A DNA stretch of 64,000 nt from Hansschlegelia quercus (GCF_004310425.1 NZ_SIUB01000008.1:1-64000), one strand, 5' to 3'. Positions 8,052 to 19,856 are shown, numbered from the stretch's first letter. Notes: generated by a model from the letters alone, not told the origin. Numbers and translations: made by a program.

Positions 8052-8843
8052 TTATTCGGCGGCCTGCTGGAGCCTCTGACGCTCGCGCGTAAGCTGGTCC
8101 ATGTGCCGGTCGAGGTCATATTTGAGCAGAGCGACCTCGTCCGCCTTGGCCCAGGCGTGAATGGTGATCTCGACGCCGCTCGCGCTGAAGGCGCTCGGCT
8201 TGATCGTCGGCTCGGGCGAATTCAGCACGTGGGGATCGTCGCGCAGGAAGGCGCCGATGTCGCTCACGATCTGGTTGACGTCGCCGTCGGGCGCGGTCGT
8301 GGTGATCTCCAGCCTGCGGGTCGGATAGGCCGAATAATTGACGACCGCCGCTCCCCAGACCTGAGCGTTCGGGATCAGCACCTGGACGTTGTCGTCCGTC
8401 GCCAGTTCGGTGAAGAAGAGCGACAGGTCCTTCACGATCCCCTTTTTCCCCGCGATCTCGATGCGGTCATTGGCGTGGAAAGGCCGGAACAGCAGCAGCA
8501 TGACGCCGGCGGCCATGTTCGAGAGCGTGCCTTGCAGGGCGAGACCGACCGCAAGGGAGGCGGCGCCGAGCACCGCGACGAGGCTGGTCGCCTGGATGCC
8601 CACCACCTGCAACATGGCGATCAGCACCATCGCGAGCAGCGCGTAACGCACCAGGCTCGCAATGAAGCCCGCCACGGTGACGTCCATGTGCTTCGATGCG
8701 AGCAGCAACCGGTGCGCGGCGGCGCCGGCCAGATTCGCCAACCAGAAGCCTATAATCGCGATCAGGATCGCGCCGAGGGCGCTCGTGCCGTAGGTGACGG
8801 CCAGTCCTGTCAGAACGGTGAAATCAATCGGGATTTGGGGCAA
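8052..8843 (-). CDS. mscS: Small-conductance mechanosensitive channel (MscS family)
   Basis: 263 aa, the size of minimal MscS. N-terminal membrane helices (about 20-40, 62-82, 86-115) end in the pore helix region AASLAVGLALQGTLSNMAAG, followed by the MscS beta domain (LFRPFHANDRIEIAGKKG) and a C-terminal cytoplasmic domain. The channel opens under membrane tension to relieve hypo-osmotic stress. The start is TTG 8843 with GAGG upstream. The gene is convergent with dnaA (12 nt between stops) and divergent from dnaN, interrupting the usual dnaA-dnaN pair. Confidence 0.92.
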   Translation of the reverse strand: MPQIPIDFTVLTGLAVTYGTSALGAILIAIIGFWLANLAGAAAHRLLLASKHMDVTVAGFIASLVRYALLAMVLIAMLQVVGIQATSLVAVLGAASLAVGLALQGTLSNMAAGVMLLLFRPFHANDRIEIAGKKGIVKDLSLFFTELATDDNVQVLIPNAQVWGAAVVNYSAYPTRRLEITTTAPDGDVNQIVSDIGAFLRDDPHVLNSPEPTIKPSAFSASGVEITIHAWAKADEVALLKYDLDRHMDQLTRERQRLQQAAE

Positions 8844-9083
8844 GCTCGCCTCCTCTCGCTTGAGCGCAGCCCTTCCGCATCGCGGTCAGCGGGCTCGGCG
8901 TTTGGACGTCCGGAGGTAGGTCGTAAGTCCGGAGATGTCACGGGGGTGGAGCGTTGGGCGCGACGGCTTGTCCCGCCGCCCCGCCTGAGGCAATGTCGCC
9001 AGCCCCGAGGCGGACCCCGCCGCGGGACGCACGCGGGCAGCACCCCGCGACGCGCGACCTTCAGCCCCTGGAGCGGGACGAAA

Positions 9084-10202
9084 ATGCGAGCGACCCTCGA
9101 GCGAGCGGCCCTGCTGAAGGCCCTCGCCCACGTTCACCGCGTCGTCGAACGGCGCAACACGATCCCGATCCTGGCCAACGTCCTGTTGCGCGCCGGCGAC
9201 GGGGGCTTACGCCTGCAGGCGACCGATCTCGATCTCGAGATCGTCGAGACCGCGACCGCCGAGGTTGCGCAGGCCGGCGCGACGACGGTGCCCGCCCACA
9301 CCTTCTACGACATCGTCAGGAAGCTTCCCGACGGCTCGCAGGTCTCGCTCGAAATGGGCGGCGAGCGCGGCACCCTCGTCATCCGCGCCGGGCGCTCGCG
9401 CTTCACGTTGCAGACGCTGCCCGACAGCGACTTCCCCGATCTCGCGGCGGGAGAGCTTCCGGTGCGCTTCACAGTTGGGGCGACGGATCTCCGCCGCCTG
9501 ATCGAGAAAACGCAGTTCGCGATCTCGAACGAGGAGACGCGCTACTACCTCAACGGCATCTATCTTCACGTCGCCGAAACCGCCGGCGTCTCCACGCTTC
9601 GGGCCGTCGCGACTGACGGCCACCGCCTCGCCCGCATCGAGATTCCCGCGCCGGAGGGCGCCAAGGGCATGCCGGGCGTCATCGTGCCCCGTAAGACGGT
9701 CGCGGAGATCCAGCGTCTGGTCGAAGACCCCGAAGGCGAGGTCGCGGTGGAGCTGTCGCCGTCCAAGATCCGCATCTCGATCGGCTCCATCGTGCTGACC
9801 TCGAAGCTGATCGACGGCGCCTTCCCGGACTACAACCGCGTCATCCCGACGGGCAACGACAAGCGCCTGACGGTCGATCGCGCGGAATTCGCGAGCGCCG
9901 TCGACCGCGTCTCGACCATCTCCTCGGAGCGCGGCCGGGCGGTCAAACTGTCGCTCGCGGATCGCAAGCTGGTGCTCACCGTCACCAATCCCGACAGCGG
10001 CAACGCGACCGAGGAGATCGAGGTCGACTACGACAGCGATCCGCTCGATATCGGCTTCAACTCCCGCTATCTGCTGGACATCGCCAGCCAGCTCGAAGGC
10101 GACACCGCCCTGATCCGGCTCGCCGACCCCGGCTCGCCGACGCTGGTCCAGGACCGCGAAGGCGCGCCTGCGCTCTACGTGCTGATGCCGATGCGGGTGT
10201 GA
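9084..10202 (+). CDS. dnaN: DNA polymerase III beta sliding clamp
   Basis: 372 aa, canonical length. The three clamp domains are recognisable: MRATLERAALLKAL at the start, ISNEETRYYLNGIYLH in the middle and the terminal YVLMPMRV. It forms the ring that tethers polymerase III to DNA and recruits repair and Hda-type regulators. ATG 9084 has GGAG upstream. The same reading frame stays open far upstream (antisense of mscS), which would wrongly double the protein. recF follows 164 nt downstream after two palindromic repeats. Confidence 0.97.
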   Translation: MRATLERAALLKALAHVHRVVERRNTIPILANVLLRAGDGGLRLQATDLDLEIVETATAEVAQAGATTVPAHTFYDIVRKLPDGSQVSLEMGGERGTLVIRAGRSRFTLQTLPDSDFPDLAAGELPVRFTVGATDLRRLIEKTQFAISNEETRYYLNGIYLHVAETAGVSTLRAVATDGHRLARIEIPAPEGAKGMPGVIVPRKTVAEIQRLVEDPEGEVAVELSPSKIRISIGSIVLTSKLIDGAFPDYNRVIPTGNDKRLTVDRAEFASAVDRVSTISSERGRAVKLSLADRKLVLTVTNPDSGNATEEIEVDYDSDPLDIGFNSRYLLDIASQLEGDTALIRLADPGSPTLVQDREGAPALYVLMPMRV

Positions 10203-10241
10203 GGGGCGAACGTTCTATCGATCGGGCGGAACGCTCTCCGG

Positions 10242-10280
10242 CCCCCTCGCCCGCTTGCGGGAGAGGGCATCGGGTGAGGG
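10242..10280 (-). repeat. Palindromic intergenic repeat, inverted copy
   Basis: CCCGCTTGCGGGAGAGGG with flanking GTGAGGG: the reverse complement of the element at 175-221 and of the copy starting at 10311. Together the two copies form a large inverted repeat between dnaN and recF. Confidence 0.7.
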
Positions 10281-10310
10281 TTTTTCCAGAAGGCGTGGTC
10301 GACGTCCCCT

Positions 10311-10352
10311 CATCCTTACCTTCTCCCGCAAGCGGGGGAAGGAGGCCCGGCC
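10311..10352 (+). repeat. Palindromic intergenic repeat
   Basis: GACGTCCCCTCATCCTTACC followed by TTCTCCCGCAAGCGGGGGAA, the same family as 175-221. It ends 14 nt before the recF start. Confidence 0.7.
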
Positions 10353-10366
10353 GTCACGGCTGACCG

Positions 10367-11506
10367 ATGACCCTCCCCCGCCGCACCGCCGTGACCCGGC
10401 TGCGTCTCACCAACTTTCGATCCTACGCCGCGCTCGACCTTGGCTGCGGGCCGAGCACGGTCGCGCTGGTCGGTCCGAACGGCGCCGGCAAGACCAACAT
10501 CCTGGAGGCGATCTCGCTGCTGAGCCCCGGCCGAGGCCTGCGCCGCGCGCCGCACAGTGATTTTCCGCGCGCCGCCGGTGACGGTTCGTGGGCGGTTGCG
10601 GTCGAGCTCGACGGCGAGGACGGGCCGGTTCGGCTCGGCACCGGCGTGGAGCCCGGCGCGAGCGACGGCTCGCGCCGCTGCCGGATCGACGGACAGACGG
10701 CGTCGGGCGCGGGCGCCTTCGCCGAACACGTCAGGCTCGTCTGGCTGACGCCCGATCTCGACGGCCTGTTCCGCGGCCCCGCGAGCGACCGGCGCCGCTT
10801 CCTCGACCGGCTGGTCAACGCCGCCGACCCCTCCCATGCCGCCCGCGCGTCGGGCCTCGAACGGACGTTGAGGGCGCGCAACAAGCTGCTGGAGGAGACA
10901 CAAGCGGACGGCCGCTGGCTCGACGCCTTGGAGCGTGAGCTCGCCGAACTCGCAGTATCGGTCGCCGCCGCCCGCGTCGAAACGGTCGGTCGGCTCGCGG
11001 CGCTGATCGGGGAGCGTCGCGATCCGGCCTCGCCCTTTCCAGCCGCGGCGATCGCGCTCGAAGGCTCGCTGGAGCAAGAACTCGCCGGCCGGTCGGCGAC
11101 CGAGGTCGAGGACAGCTATCGCAGCCGCCTAGCTGACAGCCGCCGTCGCGACCGCGCCGCGGGCCGCACGCTCGAAGGCCCCCATCTCAGCGACCTCGTC
11201 GTCCGCCACGAGGAAAAGGACATGGCGGCCGCGCGCTGCTCGACCGGCGAGCAGAAGGCGTTGCTGATCGGCCTCGTGCTCGCCCATGCGAGCCTTGTGG
11301 CGCGCATCGAGGGCGCGGCGCCGGTCGTGTTGCTGGACGAGGTCGCAGCCCATCTCGACCCTGTCCGACGCGCCGCATTGTTCGCCGCCATCGATGCGCT
11401 TGGAGCGCAGGCGTGGCTGACCGGCGCCGACCCGCTGGCATTCGCGGAACTCGGGCCGGGGGCCCGGATTTTCGCGATTTCCGACGGCGCCATCAGGCCA
11501 TTGTGA
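10367..11506 (+). CDS. recF: DNA replication and repair protein RecF
   Basis: 379 aa. SMC-like ABC ATPase with RLTNFRSY at the N-terminus, Walker A GPNGAGKTN (about residues 38-46), signature STGEQKALLIGL and Walker B VVLLDEVAAHLDP. It loads RecA at gaps together with RecOR. ATG 10367 is used, but GTG 10391 fits the usual RecF N-terminus better; neither has a strong ribosome binding site. It belongs to the dnaN-recF-gyrB order. Confidence 0.96.
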   Translation: MTLPRRTAVTRLRLTNFRSYAALDLGCGPSTVALVGPNGAGKTNILEAISLLSPGRGLRRAPHSDFPRAAGDGSWAVAVELDGEDGPVRLGTGVEPGASDGSRRCRIDGQTASGAGAFAEHVRLVWLTPDLDGLFRGPASDRRRFLDRLVNAADPSHAARASGLERTLRARNKLLEETQADGRWLDALERELAELAVSVAAARVETVGRLAALIGERRDPASPFPAAAIALEGSLEQELAGRSATEVEDSYRSRLADSRRRDRAAGRTLEGPHLSDLVVRHEEKDMAAARCSTGEQKALLIGLVLAHASLVARIEGAAPVVLLDEVAAHLDPVRRAALFAAIDALGAQAWLTGADPLAFAELGPGARIFAISDGAIRPL

Positions 11507-11546
11507 GGCGGGTTTTCAGGCCTCGCGCGCACGTCTTGCAGACGGC

Positions 11547-11555
11547 TGTGGAAAA
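11547..11555 (-). promoter_or_regulatory. DnaA box (TTTTCCACA) between recF and gyrB
   Basis: The reverse strand reads TTTTCCACA, a full match to the relaxed DnaA-box consensus TTWTNCACA. It lies 41 nt after the recF stop and 221 nt before the gyrB start, next to an AT-rich string (TTAAAACGCATTATATGACAA) that could hold the gyrB promoter. DnaA control of gyrB or a role in initiation is inference from one box. Confidence 0.5.
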
Positions 11556-11577
11556 ACGCTTAAAACGCATTATATGA

Positions 11578-14205
<2,628 letters not shown>

Positions 14206-14283
14206 GATCGCGAAAACCCCATCAGGCGTCCTTAGGAACCGGCCCGAGTCGAGATCGTTGACCCCTTAGCGGAGGGGGACGCG

Positions 14284-14484
14284 ATGAGCCTGGACGATCC
14301 AAACAGCCCGGACATCGATCGCGATCGCGCGAGCGGGGGTCGGAAGCCGAGTTTCGGCAAGTCGTTCACGATCATCGTCATCCTTGCGGCCCTGGTCGCG
14401 GGCGTCGCTTTGTTCGTGTCGAACCGGTCGGATCCCTCCCGGGAAAACGATCCGCATACGACGGCGCCCACCACCCGTCCTTGA
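14284..14484 (+). CDS. Small single-span membrane protein, unknown function
   Basis: 66 aa. Hydrophilic charged N-terminus, one hydrophobic segment (about 29-45, TIIVILAALVAGVALFV), then a polar Pro/Thr-rich tail. A strong purine-rich ribosome binding site (GGAGGGGG) 6-13 nt before ATG 14284 supports real translation. I recognise no family. It stands alone between gyrB and the BMP gene. Confidence 0.6.
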   Translation: MSLDDPNSPDIDRDRASGGRKPSFGKSFTIIVILAALVAGVALFVSNRSDPSRENDPHTTAPTTRP

Positions 14485-14571
14485 CGGGCGGCTGTCACAG
14501 TGCGCTGCAACAAAGCCGATTGTGCTTTGGCTTCAGGCCTTTCATTATCCCTCCGGTTGAACCGGGGGATC

Positions 14572-15678
14572 ATGACGATGGCTGGCAGGCACACGCGGCG
14601 GGATGTTCTGAAGGTCGGCGGCGCGGCCGCCGCGGGCTTGGCGCTCTCGCCCCTAGGCTCAGGATCCCTGCGCGCCGCCCAGCCGCTTAAGATCGGCGTC
14701 GCCTATGTCTCGCCTATCGCCGACATCGGCTGGACCAAGCAGCACAGCCTCGGCGTCGACGCGATCAAGGCGAAGTTTGGCGACAAGGTCGCGGTCACCG
14801 TCATCGAGAGCGTCACCAACCCGCAGGACGCCGAGCGCACCTTCGGCGACATGGCGGCGAGCGGCCACAAGCTGATCTTCGGCACCAGCTTCTCGCACGG
14901 CACGCCGCTGCAGAAGGCCGCGAAGCGGTTTCCCGACGTCAAGTTCGAGCACTGCTCGGGCATCGTGCACCTCAAGAACCTCGGCACCTTCGAGGCGAAG
15001 TATTACGAGGGCACCTACCTCGCCGGAATCGCCGCGGGGAAGATGTCGAAGACCGGCAAGATCGGCTTCATCGGCGGCTTCCCGATCCCCGACATCGTTG
15101 GCCCAGCGAATGCGCTGCTGCTCGGAGCGCAGAGCGTGCGGCCGGACGCGACCTGCAGCACGATCTTCCTCAACTCCTGGTTCGATCCCGGCAAGGAAAA
15201 GGACGCCGCAGCGGCGCTGATCGCCCAGGGCTGCGACGTCATCTGCGGGATGACCGACACGCCGACCAGCGTTCAGGCCGCGGAGAACGCCGGCGTCTGG
15301 GGCATCGGCTACGCGAGCGACATGTCGAAGTTCGCGCCGACCAAGCACCTCACCGCCTTCACGCTCGACTGGACAAGCGAATATGTCGGCGCGACCCAGA
15401 AGGTGCTCGACGGCACGTGGACATCCGAAGAGCGCTGGGACGGCCTGAAGGAAGGCGTCGTGAAGATGTCGCCCTACAACGCGGCGATCCCGGACGACGT
15501 GAAGGCGTTGCTCGCGGAGAAGGAGGCGGCCATCAAGTCCGGCGCGCTCCACCCCTTCTCCGGCGAGATCCGAGCCCAAAACGGCGAGGTGAAGGTCGCC
15601 GCCGGGGTCACGCTGGACGCCAAGGGGATCCGCAGCATCAACTGGTTCGTGAAGGGCATGTCCGGCTCGCCCGGCTGA
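14572..15678 (+). CDS. BMP-family ABC transporter substrate-binding protein
   Basis: 368 aa. The N-terminus HTRRDVLKVGGAAAAGLAL is a twin-arginine-type signal peptide. The mature part begins KIGVAYVSPIADIGWTKQHS, typical of the basic membrane protein (BMP, PF02608) family of periplasmic binding proteins, many of which bind nucleosides. No ATPase or permease gene adjoins it, so its transporter partner lies elsewhere or it acts alone. ATG 14572 is preceded by GGGGGA; an upstream in-frame ATG at 14500 would spoil the signal peptide. Confidence 0.9.
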   Translation: MTMAGRHTRRDVLKVGGAAAAGLALSPLGSGSLRAAQPLKIGVAYVSPIADIGWTKQHSLGVDAIKAKFGDKVAVTVIESVTNPQDAERTFGDMAASGHKLIFGTSFSHGTPLQKAAKRFPDVKFEHCSGIVHLKNLGTFEAKYYEGTYLAGIAAGKMSKTGKIGFIGGFPIPDIVGPANALLLGAQSVRPDATCSTIFLNSWFDPGKEKDAAAALIAQGCDVICGMTDTPTSVQAAENAGVWGIGYASDMSKFAPTKHLTAFTLDWTSEYVGATQKVLDGTWTSEERWDGLKEGVVKMSPYNAAIPDDVKALLAEKEAAIKSGALHPFSGEIRAQNGEVKVAAGVTLDAKGIRSINWFVKGMSGSPG

Positions 15679-15880
15679 ACCGGCGGTCGCCTCGCGCCAG
15701 CTTGGAACGCCTCAAGATTGAGGCGCAGCGCTTGCTCAAGCAGCGGTCGATCCTCTAACGTCCGCGCCGATGCCCAGGCCGCGGAAGACACGCGGCGGGC
15801 GCGAGCGACGCATGGCCGGCGCGGCCTTGGAAGGGCGGCGAGGCCGATGGCGCCGCGGGACCTTAAGCGAGCGAACTCCC

Positions 15881-16582
15881 ATGGATTCTGCGAACAAGAT
15901 CTATGTCGGCTACGACAGCCGCGAAGACATCGCCTGGCAGGTGTGCCGCCACTCGATCGCGCGCCACGCCTCGAAGCCGATCGCGACTCACCCGCTGAAA
16001 CAGACGACGCTGCGTGAACTCGGGCTCTACACCCGCGACGCCGACAAGGGGGCTTCGACCGAGTTTTCGCTCACCCGCTTCCTGACGCCCTATCTCGCGG
16101 CGACCGAGGGCTGGTCGATCTTCGTCGACTGCGACTTCCTGTTCACCGCTGACGTGAACAAGGTCTTCGAGGGCCTCGACAAGTCCAAGGCTGTCTACGT
16201 TGTCCAGCACGATTACACGCCCGCGAACGCGGTGAAGATGGACGGCAAGGCGCAGGCGGTCTACCCGCGCAAGAACTGGTCGTCCTTCATCATCTTCAAC
16301 GGCGCGAACGAGCACGTGAAAGCGTTGACGCCGGACGTCGTGAACGCGGCGGCGCCGGCGCATCTGCACCGCTTCTCCTGGCTGCCGGACGACAGCCTCA
16401 TCGGCGCTCTGCCGCTCGAGTGGAACTTTCTCGAGGGAGAATACCCCAAGGCCGAGAAGACGCCGGCCGCGATCCACTACACCAATGGCGGCCCGTGGTT
16501 CGATAACTGCCAGGGCGTGGACTACGCCGATCTGTGGCTCGCCGAACGCGACATGGTCGAGCGCCGGATGGCCGCGGAGTAA
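15881..16582 (+). CDS. Glycosyltransferase-like protein (GT-A fold, DxD motif)
   Basis: 233 aa. N-terminal KIYVGYDSREDIAWQVCRHSI and a DCDFLF (DxD-type metal/nucleotide-sugar motif) near residue 85 are features of GT8-like glycosyltransferases. The ending HYTNGGPWFDNC is also seen in that group. Donor and acceptor sugars are unknown. ATG 15881 is preferred to the frame-open ATG at 15770, whose extra 37 residues are arginine-rich and look like translated leader. It stands alone, convergent with the CoxG-like gene. Confidence 0.75.
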   Translation: MDSANKIYVGYDSREDIAWQVCRHSIARHASKPIATHPLKQTTLRELGLYTRDADKGASTEFSLTRFLTPYLAATEGWSIFVDCDFLFTADVNKVFEGLDKSKAVYVVQHDYTPANAVKMDGKAQAVYPRKNWSSFIIFNGANEHVKALTPDVVNAAAPAHLHRFSWLPDDSLIGALPLEWNFLEGEYPKAEKTPAAIHYTNGGPWFDNCQGVDYADLWLAERDMVERRMAAE

Positions 16583-16615
16583 TCCGCGAGGGGCCTTTCC
16601 GCCGGAGGCCTCGCC

Positions 16616-17353
16616 TCAGACGGGCGGGGCCTGGAACATCAGGTAATAGGCGACCGCGCCCACGATGAGGACGATCGCCGCGACGAGCGTGACACGCGCG
16701 GCGACGCTCGCCCCCGTCGAGCCCGGCTCGACCACCTCGGACGCCCCGATCGCTTCCGGCTCCGTGAGCATTGGCACGGCCGTGGGCGCGATCGGCGTCG
16801 GGCCGCCGGTGATAGGCGGCGTCTCTGCGATCAGGACCGCCGGTCCTTCCGCAGGCTCCTCGTAGACCAGCGGCGGGGCCTCGGCGAGCGGCGGAGCCTT
16901 GGGCGACGCCGCATAGCCCGCATCGAGACGCGCCGCGACGGCCGCGAGCGTCGCCTCTGCGCTGACCTTGCCGAAGCCGGTGACGAGGCGGGAGCCGAGT
17001 TGCCCGATCTTGCCGCCGACCTCGCCGGACGCCTTATAGGAGACCAGCGTCGCGCCGCCCTCCTCCGTCAGCGTCACGTCGGCGCGGCCCTTGGCGGAGC
17101 CAGCGGCTCCAGCGTCCCCGTCGCCGATCAGCGAAAATCGCTCCGGCGCCGCCTCGTCGACTCGCGAGAGCCTGCCTGAGAACGTCGCCCTCACCGGCCC
17201 CACCTTGCCCTCGGCCGCCGCGTCGAAACCGTCGCCATTCGTCTCCAGTCTGGTGCAGCCGGGCGCGCACTCCCGAATGAGCGCGGGGTCGGCGAGCGCC
17301 GCCCAGACGGTTTCGCGCGGCGCGTTGATGCGGTGGGAGCCAGAAAATTCCAT
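16616..17353 (-). CDS. CoxG-like SRPBCC protein with C-terminal membrane anchor
   Basis: 245 aa. Residues 1-145 form an SRPBCC/CoxG domain (MEFSGSHRINAPRETVWAAL, LIRECAPGCTRLE). A Pro/Ala-rich linker follows, and a final hydrophobic helix (ARVTLVAAIVLIVGAVAYYL) anchors it to the membrane. In CO dehydrogenase clusters CoxG helps recruit the enzyme to the membrane, but no cox genes are present, so its partner is unknown. ATG 17353 starts the domain exactly; the longer open frame to 17917 is antisense of the next gene. Confidence 0.82.
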   Translation of the reverse strand: MEFSGSHRINAPRETVWAALADPALIRECAPGCTRLETNGDGFDAAAEGKVGPVRATFSGRLSRVDEAAPERFSLIGDGDAGAAGSAKGRADVTLTEEGGATLVSYKASGEVGGKIGQLGSRLVTGFGKVSAEATLAAVAARLDAGYAASPKAPPLAEAPPLVYEEPAEGPAVLIAETPPITGGPTPIAPTAVPMLTEPEAIGASEVVEPGSTGASVAARVTLVAAIVLIVGAVAYYLMFQAPPV

Positions 17354-17464
17354 CGGTCGCCAGCGTCGCTTATGGGTTAAGGAGGCATCTTCTATGGCGC
17401 GTCGACGCCGCCGGTCCAGTGCGCCGGCGTCGATCTCGCGTCGCCCGTCTCCCAAGGACGCCCG

Positions 17465-18154
17465 ATGACCGATTACGTCTTCGCCCCGCCGCCCGTCCCC
17501 GCGATCGCCGTGCGCGGCTCGTCCGCCCTGTTTCCCGCACGACGGGTCTATTGCGTCGGACGGAACTATGCGGCCCACGCCGTCGAGATGGGTCACGATC
17601 CAGACCGCGAGCCGCCCTTCTTCTTCATGAAGACGCCGGACGCGCTGCTCGGCGACGGCGGTGTGTTCCCTTATCCGCCGGCGACCTCGGACGTGCATTA
17701 CGAGGTCGAGATGGTCGTGGCGCTGTCCAGCGGCGGGCGCGACATCGCCGAGCAGGACGCGCAAGGGCTCGTGTTCGGCTATGGCGTCGGCATCGACTTC
17801 ACCCGGCGCGATCTGCAGGCGGAGGCGAAGAAGCTCTCCAGGCCGTGGGACGTCGGCAAGGCGTTCGACCATGCGGCGCCCTGCGGGCCTCTCGCCCGCG
17901 CTTCCGAGATCGGCCACCCGACGCAGGGCGCCGTGACGCTCGACGTGAATGGCGTTCGAAAGCAGACCGGCGATCTCGACCAGCTGATCTGGACCGTCCC
18001 GGAGATGATCTCGCTGCTGTCGCGCCTGTTCGAGCTGGGAGCCGGCGACCTGATCTTCACCGGCACCCCGTCCGGCGTCGGCCCGGTCGCGCGCGGCGAC
18101 CGGCTAAATGGTTTCGTGGAGGGCGTCGGCGCCCTATCCGTGACGGTCGGATGA
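17465..18154 (+). CDS. Fumarylacetoacetate hydrolase-family protein
   Basis: 229 aa. FAH-fold enzyme with VYCVGRNYAAHAVEMG, PPFFFMKTPDAL, the metal-binding HYEVEMVVAL and the C-terminal DLIFTGTPSGVGPV. Members hydrolyse or decarboxylate acylpyruvates, for example fumarylpyruvate; the exact substrate cannot be told from sequence. ATG 17465 follows directly after AAGGACGCCCG. It is divergent from the CoxG-like gene. Confidence 0.88.
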   Translation: MTDYVFAPPPVPAIAVRGSSALFPARRVYCVGRNYAAHAVEMGHDPDREPPFFFMKTPDALLGDGGVFPYPPATSDVHYEVEMVVALSSGGRDIAEQDAQGLVFGYGVGIDFTRRDLQAEAKKLSRPWDVGKAFDHAAPCGPLARASEIGHPTQGAVTLDVNGVRKQTGDLDQLIWTVPEMISLLSRLFELGAGDLIFTGTPSGVGPVARGDRLNGFVEGVGALSVTVG

Positions 18155-18251
18155 CGCGGCGGCTCACCTTCACGTGAGCGTCGCACAGCGGGAATAGCGT
18201 CGCTGGCGATCCGGCGGCGGCCTTTGCCGTCGGCCCTCGCAGGAGCCGCCG

Positions 18252-19856
18252 ATGGCGCATATCGCATCCCACCCCGCGCTCAGCCAACCGGCAGGACCAC
18301 GCGGCAGCGCCGGCGTGTTTGCGGCCGGCATCTTCGCCGCCATCCTGCTGATCGGCGTCGGCTACGCTGGCATGAGCCTGCTCGAGGATCTGGAATCCGC
18401 CCCGCCGGCCGGCATGCTCGCTTACGTCCTGCTGTTCCTCGCGCTGCTGATCGCGCTCGGCTTCGAGTTCGTGAACGGCTTCCACGACACCGCCAACGCG
18501 GTCGCGACGGTGATCTATACGCACTCGCTGAAGCCGAACCAGGCCGTGATGTGGTCGGGCATGTGGAACTTCCTCGGCGTGCTGACCTCGTCGGGCGCCG
18601 TCGCGTTCGGCATCGTCTCGCTGCTGCCGGTGGAGCTGATCCTCCAGGTCGGCAGCGACGCCGGCTTCGCGATGGTGTTCGCGCTGCTGATCGCAGCGAT
18701 CATCTGGAACCTCGGCACCTGGTATTTCGGCCTGCCGTCGTCTTCGTCCCACACGCTGATCGGCTCGATCATCGGCGTCGGCCTGATGAACCAGCTGATG
18801 GCGACCGATCCGAGCGGGACGTCCGGCATCGACTGGAGCCAGGCGCTCGGCATCGGCAAGTCGCTGCTGCTGTCGCCCCTCGTCGGCTTCTGCGCGGCGG
18901 CGCTGCTGCTGCTCGCCATGAAGGTCGTGGTCAAGCGCCCGGAGCTCTACGCCGAGCCGAAGGGCGCCAACCCGCCGCCGCTCTGGATCCGGGGTCTGCT
19001 CATCCTGACCTGCACGGGCGTGAGCTTCGCCCACGGCTCTAACGATGGTCAGAAGGGCATGGGGCTCATCATGCTGATCCTGATCGGCACCGTGCCGACG
19101 GCTTACGCGCTCAACCGCGCGGTCGAGCCCGCTCAGATGGACGCCTATGTCGTGAACGCCGGAAAGGCCGCCGATGCGCTCGGGGCGCACGCGCAGGGAG
19201 CGCCTGCGGTCACCGGGGATCCCCGGCCGGCCGTGACGAAGTTCGTCGGGACCCGGGCGCTCCAGCCCGACACCCTCCCCGCGCTGCAGAGCCTGATCGC
19301 GATCACCGCCAAGGACGTCGCCGCCTACGACAAGATGGCGGACGTTCCGCCGGAGAAGATCGGCAACGTCCGCAACGACATGTATCTGGCCTCCGAGGGC
19401 CTCCGCATCATTCAGAAAAGCGGTCAGCCCGCCTTCGCGCCGGACGAGGTGAAGGCGCTCTCGGCCTTTAAGGGCTCGCTCGACCAGTCCACCAAGTTCA
19501 TCCCGATCTGGGTAAAGGTGGCGGTGGCGATCGCGCTCGGCCTCGGCACGATGGTCGGCTGGAAACGGATCGTGGTGACGGTCGGAGAGAAGATCGGCAA
19601 GACGCACCTGACCTACGCGCAAGGCGCCTCCGCCGAGCTGGTGGCGATGGTGACGATCGGCGCGGCGGACATGTACGGCTTACCCGTCAGCACGACGCAT
19701 GTGCTGTCCTCAGGGGTCGCCGGCACGATGGCGGCGAACCATTCCGGGCTGCAGATCTCAACCCTCCGCAACCTCGCAATGGCCTGGATCCTCACACTTC
19801 CCGCCTCGATCGCCCTGTCTGGCGCGCTGTTTTGGATCTTCCGCCACGCTTTCTGA
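18252..19856 (+). CDS. pit: Inorganic phosphate transporter, PiT family
   Basis: 534 aa. The two inverted PiT signatures are present: GFHDTANAVATVIYT (about 76-90) and GSNDGQKGMGL (about 262-272). There are about ten membrane helices and a long soluble insertion (about 290-410) between the two halves. The carrier imports metal-phosphate with H+. The ATG has AGGAG 7 nt upstream. It is followed closely by the CorA/ZntB-type gene on the same strand; the two may be co-transcribed. Confidence 0.94.
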   Translation: MAHIASHPALSQPAGPRGSAGVFAAGIFAAILLIGVGYAGMSLLEDLESAPPAGMLAYVLLFLALLIALGFEFVNGFHDTANAVATVIYTHSLKPNQAVMWSGMWNFLGVLTSSGAVAFGIVSLLPVELILQVGSDAGFAMVFALLIAAIIWNLGTWYFGLPSSSSHTLIGSIIGVGLMNQLMATDPSGTSGIDWSQALGIGKSLLLSPLVGFCAAALLLLAMKVVVKRPELYAEPKGANPPPLWIRGLLILTCTGVSFAHGSNDGQKGMGLIMLILIGTVPTAYALNRAVEPAQMDAYVVNAGKAADALGAHAQGAPAVTGDPRPAVTKFVGTRALQPDTLPALQSLIAITAKDVAAYDKMADVPPEKIGNVRNDMYLASEGLRIIQKSGQPAFAPDEVKALSAFKGSLDQSTKFIPIWVKVAVAIALGLGTMVGWKRIVVTVGEKIGKTHLTYAQGASAELVAMVTIGAADMYGLPVSTTHVLSSGVAGTMAANHSGLQISTLRNLAMAWILTLPASIALSGALFWIFRHAF

